NCBI RefSeq assembly: GCF_002205635.1
Contig: NZ_NISJ01000005.1
Coordinates: 1 to 64,000 of the forward strand
Origin: Sphingopyxis witflariensis
GTDB taxonomy: Bacteria > Pseudomonadota > Alphaproteobacteria > Sphingomonadales > Sphingomonadaceae
Reading direction: 5' to 3'
DNA length: 64,000 nucleotides
Both the position numbers and the translations under genes were made by a program. This document shows positions 37,495 to 47,213 of the stretch, in pieces. How positions within the stretch are numbered: position 1 is the stretch's first letter; each line of letters begins with the position of its first letter. The notes under the pieces were generated by a model. That model made no database searches and had not been told where the DNA came from. It saw only the letters and a list, made by a program, of their open reading frames with translations.

Positions 37495-38310
37495 CTAAAA
37501 GGAATAGCTCCCACCATTGGCGACGAGCACCGATCCGGTAACGAAGCTCGCATCGTCGCTGGCAAGATAGAGTGCAGCGGCAGCAATCTCCGCAGGATCG
37601 GCCATGCGGCCCAGCGGCACCGACGACTCCATCCCCTTGATCCACTCGGCAGGGATGCCGTTCATGATCGGGGTGTTGGTCGGCCCCGGCGCCAGCGCGT
37701 TGACGCGGATGCCGCGCGGCGCGAGTTCGCGCGCAAGCTGGCGCGTCAGGCCGATGATCGCGGCCTTGCTGGTCACATAATGCGGCGAGCCTTCGCCCGA
37801 TTGCGCCGACGTCGAGGAGATGTTGATGATCGCGCCGGAGGTGCCGTCGGCTGCCTTGATGCGGGCAAATTCTCGCGCGACATAGAAAGGACCGTTGAGG
37901 TTGACCGCCATCACCGCCGCCCAGCCGCGATCTTCCATATGGATCAGCTGGTCGACAATCACGTCGGACGCGCCCTTTTCGGCGAGCTCGCCATTGCGCC
38001 GCGCCATCGCCGCGTAAAATGGCTCCGACCCGTCGCCCGGCGCCGACCCGATCCCGGCATTGTTGACCGCAATGTCGAGCCGTCCGAACGCCGCGCGCGC
38101 CTGTGCCAGCGCGGCAGCGACCGAGGCACTGTCGCCGACATCGCATGCGATCCCCAGCGTTGCCCCGGCCTGATCGGCATCCTCCTGCCGCAGATCGAGC
38201 GCCGCAACCTGCGCGCCCTCGGCGACGAAGCGCGCGACCATCGCCTGACCGATCCCGCGCGCAGCGCCGGTGACGACCGCCGCCCTGCCCTGCAAACGCC
38301 CGCCCGTCAC
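37495..38310 (-). CDS. SDR coupled to KstD
   Basis: A 271-residue SDR: AAVVTGAARGIGQAMVARFVAEG, ALDLRQED (Asp after strand 2, NAD-type), NNAGIGSAPGDG, and NISSTSAQSGEGSPHYVTSKAA with Ser/Tyr/Lys. An insertion of about 20 residues after NNAG (EPFYAAMARRNGELAEKGA) is distinctive. It starts with GTG at 38310, overlapping the KstD stop by four bases (GTGA). A hydroxysteroid dehydrogenase acting beside KstD, for example at C3, C12 or C17, is likely, with position unassigned. Confidence 0.84.
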   Translation of the reverse strand: MTGGRLQGRAAVVTGAARGIGQAMVARFVAEGAQVAALDLRQEDADQAGATLGIACDVGDSASVAAALAQARAAFGRLDIAVNNAGIGSAPGDGSEPFYAAMARRNGELAEKGASDVIVDQLIHMEDRGWAAVMAVNLNGPFYVAREFARIKAADGTSGAIINISSTSAQSGEGSPHYVTSKAAIIGLTRQLARELAPRGIRVNALAPGPTNTPIMNGIPAEWIKGMESSVPLGRMADPAEIAAAALYLASDDASFVTGSVLVANGGSYSF

Positions 38311-40010
38311 TGGTTCACCCCCAACGCATCGCGCGCGGCGATATAGCCGAAGGTCAGCGCTGGACCGATCGTCACCCCCGCGCCGGGATAGCTTTCGCCC
38401 ATCGCCGAGGCGGCATTGTTGCCGATCGCATAGAGCCCAGTGATCGGCGCGCCATCGGCCTGAACAACGCGCGCCTTGTCGTCGGTCCTGAGCCCGCCGT
38501 TGGTACCAATGTCGCCCGGGTAGATGGGCATCGCGTAGAACGGTCCCTTGCTCAGCGGCCGCAAACACGGATTGGGGGTGACGCGCGGATCGCCATACAT
38601 TTTATCATAGGTCGCCAGCCCGCGATCGAAATCGGGGTCGCTGCCTTCGGCCGCGAACTGATTGAAACGGGAAATGGTCGCGGTCAGCGCCGCGGGGTCG
38701 ACCCCCATGTCCGCTGCCAGCGCCTCGACCGTGTTGCCCTTCTTCAAAATGCCGCGCACTTCGCCGCGCTGGAACCAGTCAGGCATCAACGGCAACAGCG
38801 GGCCCACCGGATAATTGTGCCGATATTCATGGTCGAAAACGAACCAACTCGGCGACGCATCGCCATGCTCCTGTTCGCGCCGCGCCATTTGCTGACCAAC
38901 GATGTGATAGGAGGCGGCCTCGTTGAGATAGCGCTTGCCCTGCTGGCTGACGATGATGCTGCCGGGCAGCGCGCGCTCGATCGTCGACAGCCGCCCGCGA
39001 TCCTCGCCCGGCACGTAAAAGACCGGCGCCGCCCATGCCGATTGCATGTTCATCGTGTCGGCGCCCGCCGCAACACCCGCGCGGATGCTGTCGCCGGTGT
39101 TGCCCGAGGTGCCGCCCGAATAGAGCGTATTCCGGTACAGCGGCGCATGCTCGCTGCGCATCGCGGCATTTTTGTCGAAGCCGCCCGCCGCCAGGATGAC
39201 CGCCTTGCGCGTGCCGATCCGAAGGTCACGCCCCTGATGCCGCACGACCGCGCCCGTGACCTTGCCGTTTTCGATCACCAGTTGCTGCATCGGACTATCG
39301 AGCCACAGCGGCACCTTGCGTTCGTTAAGCGCCAATTTGATTCCGCCGACCAGCGCATTGCCGAGCGTCAGGCGGCGATCCTTGCGCGACTTGAAGCGGA
39401 ACGGCCAATCGAACCAATAGCGCGCAAGGCTCTTTGCCATATGCCACTGCCAGCCCTTTTGACGGAACAACAGCATATAGGTTTCGTCGAAATGCCAGTT
39501 CAAATAGCCGAACAGGCTGGCCGCGGGCGACGCGAAGCGCAGCGTTTCGACATCCTTCCCCAGCCCCCGGCCGTCGATCGGCAACGGCATATGGGTGCGA
39601 TATCCGGTCGGGCTGCCACCAGGATTTTCGGCGTGATAATCGGGGTAGGGAAAGGCACAGTAGGTTATCGGCGTGTGCGAGCCCATCCAGCGCAGCATCT
39701 CCGAAGCGTTCGAGACATAGGCGCGAATATTGGCGTCGGGGACATTGTCGGCTGAAAGCTTGCGAACATAACGAAACGCATCATCGACCTTGTCGTGAAA
39801 CCCCGCCGCCGCGGCCTGGTCGCTGGCCGGAATCCATATCCCCGCGCCCGAGGTGGCCGAAGTGCCGCCCCATAATTTCTCCTTTTCGACGATCAATACA
39901 TCGGTGTGATTTTCGGCGCCAACCAGCGCCGACAGCAGCCCGCCCGCCCCCGACCCGACGACCAGCAGATCGACTTCTTTGTCCCAGCTCATGCTTTGCG
40001 CTTTCGTCAC
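38307..40010 (-). CDS. kstD: 3-Ketosteroid Δ1-dehydrogenase (KstD)
   Basis: A 567-residue flavoprotein of full KstD length: LLVVGSGAGGLLSALVGAE for FAD, GTSATSGAGIWIP, AVILAAGGFDKN, and near the C-terminus SKGPFYAMPIYPGDIGTNGG followed by GLYAIGNNAASAMGESYPGAGVTIGPALTFGY, the KstD signature. It desaturates C1-C2 of 3-keto-4-ene steroids, which together with 9α-hydroxylation breaks ring B. Start is GTG at 40010 (overlapping the SDR stop) or ATG at 39992. It is flanked by SDR genes on both sides with 4-base overlaps. Confidence 0.87.
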   Translation of the reverse strand: MTKAQSMSWDKEVDLLVVGSGAGGLLSALVGAENHTDVLIVEKEKLWGGTSATSGAGIWIPASDQAAAAGFHDKVDDAFRYVRKLSADNVPDANIRAYVSNASEMLRWMGSHTPITYCAFPYPDYHAENPGGSPTGYRTHMPLPIDGRGLGKDVETLRFASPAASLFGYLNWHFDETYMLLFRQKGWQWHMAKSLARYWFDWPFRFKSRKDRRLTLGNALVGGIKLALNERKVPLWLDSPMQQLVIENGKVTGAVVRHQGRDLRIGTRKAVILAAGGFDKNAAMRSEHAPLYRNTLYSGGTSGNTGDSIRAGVAAGADTMNMQSAWAAPVFYVPGEDRGRLSTIERALPGSIIVSQQGKRYLNEAASYHIVGQQMARREQEHGDASPSWFVFDHEYRHNYPVGPLLPLMPDWFQRGEVRGILKKGNTVEALAADMGVDPAALTATISRFNQFAAEGSDPDFDRGLATYDKMYGDPRVTPNPCLRPLSKGPFYAMPIYPGDIGTNGGLRTDDKARVVQADGAPITGLYAIGNNAASAMGESYPGAGVTIGPALTFGYIAARDALGVNQ

Positions 40011-40792
40011 GACTGATAGGAATAGGGCATGTAGAGCTGCGCCGACTTGCCGCCATCGACGGGCAGCGCCGCGCCGGTGATATAGCTCGCGGCATCAGAC
40101 AGCATGAAGCAGATCACTTCGGCGAGTTCTTCCGGGTTACCTCCACGCCCCATCGGGATCGCATCGGCGGTCATCGCCGCAACCTCGGGTGCCTTGCGCG
40201 CGAAATCCTCGGTCCCCGCGGTCTGCACCTGCCCCGGAACGATCGCATTGACGCGCACCCCGTGACGCGCGCCCTCCATAGCCGCGCAGGCGGTGAAATG
40301 GGTGAGCGCCGCTTTTGAGGCCGAATAGCTGGTCATGTTGGTCGCGGCGCGGATGCCGCAGGAGGAGGAGACGTTGACGATCGCGCCCTTGCCCTGCTTC
40401 GTCATGATCGCCATCGCCGCCTTGGTGCTGACGAATACCGCATCAGCGTTGACCGCAAAATCCTTGCGCCAATGTTCGAGCTTCAGCTTCGACAGCGGCG
40501 CATAATGGGTCGACATCGCATTGTTGACGAGCATGTCGAGCCGCCCGTGGCGCGCCGCGACATCGTCGATCAGCGCGGCGAGCGCATCGAAATCGGTCAC
40601 GTCCAGCACATGGGTTTCGACCTTGCCGCCCGCGGCTTCGATCTCGGCTTTCGTTTCGGCGAGCTTGTCCTCGCGCCGCGCGCAGACGGCGACGGTCGCG
40701 CCGCGCGCCGCCAGCATGGCGGCGGTCGCGCGGCCGATGCCGTCGCTGCCGCCGGTGATGATCGCCACCCGGCCGTCGAAAATTCCGCTCAT
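40007..40792 (-). CDS. SDR upstream of KstD
   Basis: A 261-residue SDR: AIITGGSDGIGRATAAMLAARGATVAVCARRED (Arg after strand 2, suggesting NADP), NNAMSTHYAPLSK in place of NNAG, NVSSSCGIRAATNMTSYSASKAA with Ser/Tyr/Lys, and VDGGKSAQLY. ATG 40792 is chosen because GGGAG lies ten bases before it; a GTG at 40801 overlapping the upstream gene is possible. It is in the operon from the Fe-S ene-reductase to KstD and the second SDR. Probably a keto/hydroxysteroid oxidoreductase. Confidence 0.84.
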   Translation of the reverse strand: MSGIFDGRVAIITGGSDGIGRATAAMLAARGATVAVCARREDKLAETKAEIEAAGGKVETHVLDVTDFDALAALIDDVAARHGRLDMLVNNAMSTHYAPLSKLKLEHWRKDFAVNADAVFVSTKAAMAIMTKQGKGAIVNVSSSCGIRAATNMTSYSASKAALTHFTACAAMEGARHGVRVNAIVPGQVQTAGTEDFARKAPEVAAMTADAIPMGRGGNPEELAEVICFMLSDAASYITGAALPVDGGKSAQLYMPYSYQS

Positions 40793-40797
40793 GCTCG

Positions 40798-42033
40798 TCA
40801 CGCTCCCGCTGCTATTTTATTGAGGGCGGCATCCTGCGCCCCGGTGAGGATACAGTGCGTCCCCGTCGGCAGATACATCATCGAGACACAGCGGTTGCAC
40901 GCGGTGCAACCCGATGCATGCGCCGTCCCCGCCGCCCATTGGTTCACAATTTTCGGATCATGGATCAAGATCCGGCCCATCGCGACGCAATCAAAGCCGT
41001 CGGCCATCGCTATTTCGACCCCTTCGATCGAATGGACCCCGCCCAGATAGGCGAGCGGCATCGTCACCGCTTCGCGGATCTTCAGCGCATGATCGCGCAG
41101 GTAATTTTCGTGAAACACGACATTCTGCGGCTCGGTCAGCGATTGCAGCCACATCCCCATGCGGATGATCGGGTTCGGATTGCTCGCGCGATTTTCCTTC
41201 GGAAAGGAGGAGCCGAACATCGCGGTGATCGATTCGACGTTCAACCCGTTCGACAGCACCGCCATATGCGCGCCGGTGCGTTCGAGGATGCGCGCGACCT
41301 GCACGCCATCGGCGATCTGGTTGCCCCGCGCGGTGCCGTCGGTCATGCTATATTTGACGACGACCGCCAGATCCTTGCCAACCGCATCGAGCACCCGCGA
41401 CAAGACTTCAGCCGGGAAACGCATCCGCTTTTCGATCGTCCCGCCAAATTCGTCGCGGCGCTTATTATAGACGGGCGAGATGAACTGGCTGAGCAGATAG
41501 CCGTGGCCCATATGCAGTTCGACCGCATCGAACCCCGCCTCGCGCGCCAGCTTCGCCGCCTCAACGAACTCGTCGGCCATCGCGGCGATTTCATCGCGGT
41601 TCATACGCTTCTTGAACCAGCGCTTCGACAGCATGCCGACCTTGTTAAAGCCACCGCTCGACGATGGCGGTCGCTTCGCCTGCAATTGATCGGGGCCGAG
41701 GAAGGTGAACGACCCGGCGTGGGTGATCTGCGCGCAGGCGGCGGCACCATGGCGGTGGACGCCGTCGGTCAGCGCCCGAAAGTCGACGATTGATTCGCGT
41801 TCGAGCGTCGCCTGATCGACGAAGGTGCGTCCGTCGCGGCTGGTCGCGCAATAGGCGACGGTCGACATTGCGGCGCCGCCCTCGGCCACGCGCTCGTGGA
41901 ACAGCGCCAATCCCTTGGAAACCACGCCATTCTTGGCCATGCCTTCATTTGTCGCGGCCTTGATGAAGCGGTTTCGCAGCGTCAGCGGCCCCAGGGTGAG
42001 CGGGAAAAAGGGGGAAGCAGCCTCTCCAGACAT
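40798..42033 (-). CDS. Old Yellow Enzyme-type reductase with C-terminal iron-sulfur cysteines
   Basis: A 411-residue TIM-barrel FMN protein of the 2,4-dienoyl-CoA reductase/BaiCD branch: NRFIKAATNEGMAKNGVVSKGL, AVELHMGHGYLLSQFISPVYNKRRDEFGG, CVAMGRILIHDP, and then CTACNRCVSMMYLPTGTHC (Cx2Cx2Cx11C), close to the Cx2Cx3Cx11C [4Fe-4S] site of dienoyl-CoA reductase. It stops there and lacks the second flavin/NAD module. BaiCD and BaiH reduce keto-steroid double bonds, so a steroid 4-ene or 4,6-diene reductase is plausible. ATG 42033 has AAGGAA six bases upstream, and operator copy 4 lies beyond. Confidence 0.82.
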   Translation of the reverse strand: MSGEAASPFFPLTLGPLTLRNRFIKAATNEGMAKNGVVSKGLALFHERVAEGGAAMSTVAYCATSRDGRTFVDQATLERESIVDFRALTDGVHRHGAAACAQITHAGSFTFLGPDQLQAKRPPSSSGGFNKVGMLSKRWFKKRMNRDEIAAMADEFVEAAKLAREAGFDAVELHMGHGYLLSQFISPVYNKRRDEFGGTIEKRMRFPAEVLSRVLDAVGKDLAVVVKYSMTDGTARGNQIADGVQVARILERTGAHMAVLSNGLNVESITAMFGSSFPKENRASNPNPIIRMGMWLQSLTEPQNVVFHENYLRDHALKIREAVTMPLAYLGGVHSIEGVEIAMADGFDCVAMGRILIHDPKIVNQWAAGTAHASGCTACNRCVSMMYLPTGTHCILTGAQDAALNKIAAGA

Positions 42034-42096
42034 GCGGGTTCCTTACTTGGTTTCAATAACGCAATTGACGCTCTGCGTGTCTTTATGTCAAGCTCA

Positions 42097-42126
42097 TGCG
42101 TAATTTGAAAACAAAAAAATTACGAA
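42097..42126. promoter_or_regulatory. Cluster operator copy 4 (divergent promoter)
   Basis: TGCGTA-N18-TACGAA between the divergent Fe-S ene-reductase and SDR genes. Its right end is 18 bases upstream of the SDR ATG (42145), with the ribosome site GGAGAG in between, so a bound protein would cover that start region. Confidence 0.68.
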
Positions 42127-42144
42127 TCATGGAGAGTTTTGCGG

Positions 42145-42900
42145 ATGACCGATCGAATCATCATTGTGACCGGAGCCGGCCAGGGGGTCGGTCAGGGCAT
42201 CGCCCTCGCCTTCGCCGCGCAGGGCGACACCGTCGTACTGGCCGGCCGGACATTGTCCAAGCTCGCCGAAACCAAGCGGATGATCGACCAGCGCGGCCAA
42301 GGCACAGCGCGCGCGATCGAATGCAACGTCAAGTCGGCGGCATCGCTGGGCGAACTGGTGTCGCAAACCGTCGCCGAATTTGGCGGCATCGATATACTGG
42401 TCAACAATGCGCAGGAAGTCCCCAACGGCGAATTGCTCGCGGTCGCCGACGACGCCTTCATCGCCGGCTTTGAATCGGGTCCGCTCGCGACGCTGCGGCT
42501 GATGAAGCTGGTACAGCCGCATATGGCGGCGCGCGGCGGTGGTGTGATTTTCAACCTCGTCTCGTCGGTCATCCACCGCTGGGACATGACCGGATATGGC
42601 GCCTATGCCGCGACGAAAAGCGCGATCCAGTCGCTGACGCGCGGCGCGGCGGCCGAATGGGGTAAAGACAAGATCCGCGTCCTCAACGTCGCGCCGCACG
42701 CCGAATCGCCGGGCCTGAAAGGCTGGGCGGAGAAAAATCCCGACGAGGCGCGCGCCTTCTTCAAGACGATCCCGCTCGGCCGCGTCGGTCAATGCGAGGA
42801 GGATATCGGCCGCGCGGTCGTCGCCCTGTGCGGCCCCGAGATGGCGTATCTCACCGGCGCGACGATCCCGCTCGACGGCGGCCAGGCCAATTTCGACTAG
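42145..42900 (+). CDS. SDR
   Basis: A 251-residue SDR: RIIIVTGAGQGVGQGIALAFAAQGDTVVLAGRT (Arg after strand 2), NNAQEVPNGELL replacing NNAG, NLVSSVIHRWDMTGYGAYAATKSA, and LDGGQANFD. The ATG at 42145 is eight bases after GGAGAG and fits the motif distance; a TTG at 42139 is the alternative. It is the first gene of a plus-strand run under operator copy 4, followed by another SDR gene 106 bases on. Substrate unknown; hydroxysteroid is likely from context. Confidence 0.85.
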   Translation: MTDRIIIVTGAGQGVGQGIALAFAAQGDTVVLAGRTLSKLAETKRMIDQRGQGTARAIECNVKSAASLGELVSQTVAEFGGIDILVNNAQEVPNGELLAVADDAFIAGFESGPLATLRLMKLVQPHMAARGGGVIFNLVSSVIHRWDMTGYGAYAATKSAIQSLTRGAAAEWGKDKIRVLNVAPHAESPGLKGWAEKNPDEARAFFKTIPLGRVGQCEEDIGRAVVALCGPEMAYLTGATIPLDGGQANFD

Positions 42901-43006
42901 GCGCGCTTGACGCGCGTCGAGCATCGGGCGGACGATACGCCCAACCATACCATCACGGCCCGCCGCAACCGGCAGGCGTCACACGACAAAATAATGGGAG
43001 ACTGAC

Positions 43007-43879
43007 ATGACCGAACCGAAAATCGCCCTCGTCACCGGGGCCAGCCGCGGTGCCGGCGCGGGCATCGCACGCGGGCTGGGCGAGAAAGGCATGACCGTTT
43101 ATGTCACCGGACGGACGCTGACGCCGGGCGATGCCAAGGGCTGGGACGGCACCGTTCTTCCCGGCACCGTCGCCGAAACCGCCGAGGCGGTAACGAAGGC
43201 CGGCGGCAAGGGCATCGCGGTCGTTTGCGACCACGCCGACGACGCGCAGGTCGAACGCCTGTTCGCGCAGATCGCCGCCGAACAGGGACGGCTCGATATC
43301 CTCGTCAACAACGCCGCCTATATGCACCACCAGCTGATCGAGAAAAAACCTTTCTGGGAAAAGGAAATCGCCGCAGCGAACATCCTCGATGTCGGGCTGC
43401 GCTCGGCCTATGTCGCGAGTTGGCATGCGGCGCGGATGATGGTGCCGCAGGGCTCGGGGCTGATCGCCTTCGGCTCCTCCTTTGGCGCGAGCTGCTATAT
43501 GCACGGCCCTGCCTATGGCGCGCAAAAGGCCGGGGTCGACAAATTCGCGCACGATATGGAGCATGATCTGCGCGACACCGGCGTGCGGACGATTTCGGTG
43601 TGGATGGGGCCCCTGATCACCGAACGATCGACGATCGCACGCGAGGTGAACCCCGAACAATATGAAGGCTTTATCGAGACCGCCGAAAATCCCGAATTCA
43701 CCGGCCATATCCTCCACGCACTTGCTCGCGACCCGCTCGGCGCGACGCTGTCGGGCCATACCGTCGTCGGCGCCGAAGTCGCCCGCGACCTCGGCATCAC
43801 CGATCGCGGCAAGGAGCGCCCGTCTTACCGCGAGATGCTGGGTAGCCCGAATGAGCCGAATCCGGCGGCGGTTTATTAA
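43007..43879 (+). CDS. SDR (DHRS1-like, longer type)
   Basis: A 290-residue SDR of the DHRS1-like type: ALVTGASRGAGAGIARGLGEKGMTVYVTGRT, a long loop after strand 3 (ILVNNAAYMHHQLIEKKPFWEKE), and FGSSFGASCYMHGPAYGAQKAGVDKF with Ser/Tyr/Lys. It has a GGGAGA ribosome site before the ATG and ends 45 bases before operator copy 5. Its relation to the upstream SDR (same strand, 106 bases apart) suggests one transcript. Confidence 0.84.
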   Translation: MTEPKIALVTGASRGAGAGIARGLGEKGMTVYVTGRTLTPGDAKGWDGTVLPGTVAETAEAVTKAGGKGIAVVCDHADDAQVERLFAQIAAEQGRLDILVNNAAYMHHQLIEKKPFWEKEIAAANILDVGLRSAYVASWHAARMMVPQGSGLIAFGSSFGASCYMHGPAYGAQKAGVDKFAHDMEHDLRDTGVRTISVWMGPLITERSTIAREVNPEQYEGFIETAENPEFTGHILHALARDPLGATLSGHTVVGAEVARDLGITDRGKERPSYREMLGSPNEPNPAAVY

Positions 43880-43924
43880 GAATATTACGCAGCGCTGCGA
43901 TAGAAATTCTCGCACTTGCAATTA

Positions 43925-43954
43925 TTCGTAATTTGATACAAAAATAATTACGCA
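43925..43954. promoter_or_regulatory. Cluster operator copy 5
   Basis: TTCGTA-N18-TACGCA, the same spacing. Extended arms read TTCGTAAT and ATTACGCAA. It lies 53 bases before the first CoA-ligase gene and is the only copy clearly placed at a new promoter inside a run of same-direction genes, so it marks the start of the CoA-ligase operon. Confidence 0.68.
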
Positions 43955-44007
43955 AAATACGATCGACATGGAGTCGACGCACATCAACGGACAGAAATGA
44001 GGGTGGT

Positions 44008-45582
44008 TTGAAAACGCAATTTCACATTGCCGACCTGTTCGAGACGGTGGCCGATGCCGTACCCGACCGGCTGGCGATCCAGGGTCCCGACGAGAGCCTG
44101 ACCTATCGCGAGCTCGACGATCGCAGTGATGCACTCGCGCGCGGATTGCTCGCGCAGGGCATCGTTCGCGGCGATCATGTCGGCCTCTATATGCGCAACC
44201 GCGCCGAATATCTCGAGGCCTATCTCGCGGCGATCAAGATCGGCGCGGTGCCGTTCAACGTCAATTACCGCTATCAGCGCGCCGAACTCCTCTATCTGTT
44301 CCAGAACGCCGACGCGGCGTGCATCGTCCACGACGGCGAATATACCGCACCGGTCGACGAACTGCGCGCGCAGCTTCCGAAACTGAAGCTGGCAGTTTGC
44401 GCCGATGGCGATGACGGGCTCTCGATCAACTACGACAGCCTCCTCATCCCCGGCGAAAAGCAACGCTACGAACGCTCCGAAGATGATTATATGCTGCTCT
44501 ATACGGGCGGCACCACGGGCATGCCCAAGGGCGTGATGTGGCCGCACAAGGCTTTCTTCTACGGCTGCGCGGGCGGTGCGGGCTATTTCCATCCCGCCGG
44601 ACCGATCGCAGCGCCCGAGGACATAAGGAGCCGCGCCGCCGAGGGACCGCCGCTCAAGATGTTCACCATCGCGCCGCTGATGCATGGCGCCGCAATCTGG
44701 TCGGCGTGGACCGCGCTGCTCGCGGGGCTGACCGTCGTTCTCGATCGCAGCATAGCCTTCGATCCCGCCGCGATCTGGGACCGGGTCGATCGCGATCAGG
44801 CCAATCTGATCCAGGTCGTCGGTGACGCGATGGCGATCCCGCTGCGCGATGCGCTGCGCGACCATCCGGGCCGCTGGTCGCTCACCAGCGTCTATAATTT
44901 CGGGTCGGGCGGCGCGCTCTTTTCGCCGCATGTTCAGGACGACCTTCTCAACCTGCTCCCCAACGCCGCGATCACCAACGGCATGGGCGCGTCCGAAACC
45001 GGGACCAGCCTGTCGGTCAAAGCGACCGATGGCGGGATGCTCCGAGTACCGTGCGACTACACCCAGCGCATTTTCGTCAGCGACCGCTTTGCCGAACCCG
45101 GCGAAATCGGGCTGATCGGCCGCAGCGGCCATGTCCCTGTCGGCTATTATAACGATCCCGAAAAGACCGCCGAAACCTTCCGCACCATCGACGGGCGCAA
45201 CTGGGCGATCACCGGCGACAGCGGCTATGTCGATGGCGACGGCATGATCAATTTTCTCGGGCGCGGGTCGAACTGCATCAATTCGGGCGGCGAGAAGATT
45301 TTCCCCGAAGAGGTCGAGCGCGAATTGCGCGCGCATCCCGCGATCCTCGACGCCCTCGTCGTCGGCATCGACGACGAGCGATGGGGGCAAAAGGTCGCCG
45401 CGGTGGTATCGCTGCGCGACCGCCACGACCGCCCCGAACCGGCGGCGATCGCCGATTTCATCAAGAGGCGGCTCGCCGCATACAAGACCCCCCGGACGAT
45501 CGTCTGGGCCGACACGATCCAGCGGTCGGCGGCCGGAAAGCCCGACTATGCCTGGGCCAAGCAACAGGTAGAGGCAGCGTGA
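44008..45582 (+). CDS. FadD19-like steroid side-chain acyl-CoA ligase
   Basis: A 524-residue ANL ligase with LLYTGGTTGMPKGVMW (about 163-178), the P-loop form typical of FadD19/CasG-type steroid C24-carboxylate ligases. Other motifs: NGMGASETGTSLS, WAITGDSGYVDGDGMINFLGRG and a C-terminal SAAGKPDYAWAK with the adenylating lysine. It would activate the carboxylate side chain of cholate-like or sterol-derived acids. TTG at 44008 preceded by AGGGTGG is the start. A GTGA overlap couples it to a second ligase. Confidence 0.8.
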   Translation: MKTQFHIADLFETVADAVPDRLAIQGPDESLTYRELDDRSDALARGLLAQGIVRGDHVGLYMRNRAEYLEAYLAAIKIGAVPFNVNYRYQRAELLYLFQNADAACIVHDGEYTAPVDELRAQLPKLKLAVCADGDDGLSINYDSLLIPGEKQRYERSEDDYMLLYTGGTTGMPKGVMWPHKAFFYGCAGGAGYFHPAGPIAAPEDIRSRAAEGPPLKMFTIAPLMHGAAIWSAWTALLAGLTVVLDRSIAFDPAAIWDRVDRDQANLIQVVGDAMAIPLRDALRDHPGRWSLTSVYNFGSGGALFSPHVQDDLLNLLPNAAITNGMGASETGTSLSVKATDGGMLRVPCDYTQRIFVSDRFAEPGEIGLIGRSGHVPVGYYNDPEKTAETFRTIDGRNWAITGDSGYVDGDGMINFLGRGSNCINSGGEKIFPEEVERELRAHPAILDALVVGIDDERWGQKVAAVVSLRDRHDRPEPAAIADFIKRRLAAYKTPRTIVWADTIQRSAAGKPDYAWAKQQVEAA

Positions 45583-47213
45583 AGCACAGCGACCCCATTT
45601 TCGATGCCGTCACCGCGCCCGGCACCCCCTTTGAACTGGGCGAACGGGGCGGCATGCGCCGCTTCGTCAACGCCCCCGACGACCTCAACCAACTGATCGA
45701 AAGCGCCCGCGCGTTCGGCGACCGGGTCTGCGTTGCCGAGGGCGACACCCATTGGACCTATGCCCAGATGTTCGCGCGGCGCGACGCGCTGGCGGGCATC
45801 CTCGACATCGAACGCGGCGACCGCGTCGCCATCTGCATGCGCAACCGCAGCGAATGGATGATCGGCTTTCTCGCGACGATCCGCTGCGGCGGCGTCGCCG
45901 CACTGCTCAACAGCCGGGGCTCGCCGAGCGAGCTTTGCGCCGCGATCGACGATGTATCGCCCGCCGTCGTGCTTGCCGACAGCGGCCGCGCCGCCTTGCT
46001 GCGCGAGGGCGGCTATACCGGCCGACTCATCGTCGTAGCGGATTTCCCCGCAACAGGCACCGCGCCTGCCAACATCACCCCCGCAAAGAAAAGCGATCCC
46101 GCGGCGATCCTTTTCACCTCGGGCACCACCGGCCGCGTCAAGGGCGCGGTGCTGACCCACGAAAATCTGATGACCGGGATCATGGGTACGCAATTGGCGG
46201 GGACGATGGTCCTCCACAACACCGCGCGCGACCTGAAGATTCCGGTGTCGGTGATCCTCGAAAATATGCCGCAGCAGGTCACCATGCTGGTCGTTCCGCT
46301 GTTTCATATTTCGGGGCTGGGCGCGAGCTTCCTGTCGCCCTTGCTCGCCGGATCGAAAATCGTCGTCATGCGGCGCTGGGCGGCCGACGAGGCCATGGAG
46401 TTGATCGAGCGCGAAAAGGTCACGATGTTTTCGGGCGTCCCGACGATGATGTGGGACATCGTTCACGCCGGAAAAGGCAAAAAGGCCGACCTGTCGAGCC
46501 TGCGCAACATCGGAATGGGCGGTCAGGCAATGCCGGTCAGCCTGCTCAACGAATTGCGCGCCGCCTGCCCCGATGTCGTGATGGGCACTGGGTACGGCAT
46601 GACCGAAACCTCGGGCAGCGTCGCGATGAGCATGGGCGAGGACTTCATCCGCAACCGCGCCTCGGCCGGGCGGGTGCTGTCGCTCGTCGATGTGCGGATC
46701 GAGGGCCCCGACGGGAACGTGCTTCCCGCCGGCGAAGTCGGCGAAATTGTCGTGCGCGGCCCGATGGTCATGCAGGGCTATTGGCAACGCCCAGAGGAAA
46801 CCGCGGCGGTCCTGTCCCCCGACGGCTGGCTCAAGACCGGCGACGTCGGGCTGATCGACCCCGAAGGCTATATCTTCATCGTCGATCGCGCGAAGGACAT
46901 GGTCATTTCGGGCGGCGAGAATATCTATTGCGCCGAGGTCGAGCGCATCGTCAACGCGATGCCCGAAGTCGTCGAATGTGCCGCCTTTGGCATCGCCGAT
47001 GACCGGCTCGGCGAATTGCTCGTCGCGCGCGTGGTCGGCGACAATGTCGACGCCGCCGCGATCATCGCCGAGGTGGCCGACAAGCTCGCGCGTTACAAAG
47101 CACCCGCGCAGGTCCGGGTCGACGCCGCCCCCCTGCCCCGCAACGATGTCGGCAAGATCGACAAGAAACGCCTCCGCACCGAATGGACTAGGACAGAAGG
47201 AAACCCCGCATAA
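45579..47213 (+). CDS. Second acyl-CoA ligase (ANL family)
   Basis: A 544-residue ANL ligase: AAILFTSGTTGRVKGAVLTHENL, VPLFHISGLGASFLSPLLAG, GTGYGMTETSGSVA, GWLKTGDVGLIDPEGYIFIVDRAKDMVISGGENIY and a C-terminal RNDVGKIDKKRLR lysine. GTG at 45579 is used because it overlaps the previous stop (GTGA) and starts KHSDPIFDAV. Two unlike ligases in tandem suggest a substrate acid that is activated twice, for example before and after partial shortening of the side chain. It overlaps the next ATG by one base. Confidence 0.82.
   Translation: MKHSDPIFDAVTAPGTPFELGERGGMRRFVNAPDDLNQLIESARAFGDRVCVAEGDTHWTYAQMFARRDALAGILDIERGDRVAICMRNRSEWMIGFLATIRCGGVAALLNSRGSPSELCAAIDDVSPAVVLADSGRAALLREGGYTGRLIVVADFPATGTAPANITPAKKSDPAAILFTSGTTGRVKGAVLTHENLMTGIMGTQLAGTMVLHNTARDLKIPVSVILENMPQQVTMLVVPLFHISGLGASFLSPLLAGSKIVVMRRWAADEAMELIEREKVTMFSGVPTMMWDIVHAGKGKKADLSSLRNIGMGGQAMPVSLLNELRAACPDVVMGTGYGMTETSGSVAMSMGEDFIRNRASAGRVLSLVDVRIEGPDGNVLPAGEVGEIVVRGPMVMQGYWQRPEETAAVLSPDGWLKTGDVGLIDPEGYIFIVDRAKDMVISGGENIYCAEVERIVNAMPEVVECAAFGIADDRLGELLVARVVGDNVDAAAIIAEVADKLARYKAPAQVRVDAAPLPRNDVGKIDKKRLRTEWTRTEGNPA

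Noticed and set aside
42058-42079. AACGCA and TGCGTG near the ene-reductase start as another operator copy
   Set aside because: The half-sites are in the wrong order and spacing; only the 18-base spaced copy at 42097-42126 follows the rule.
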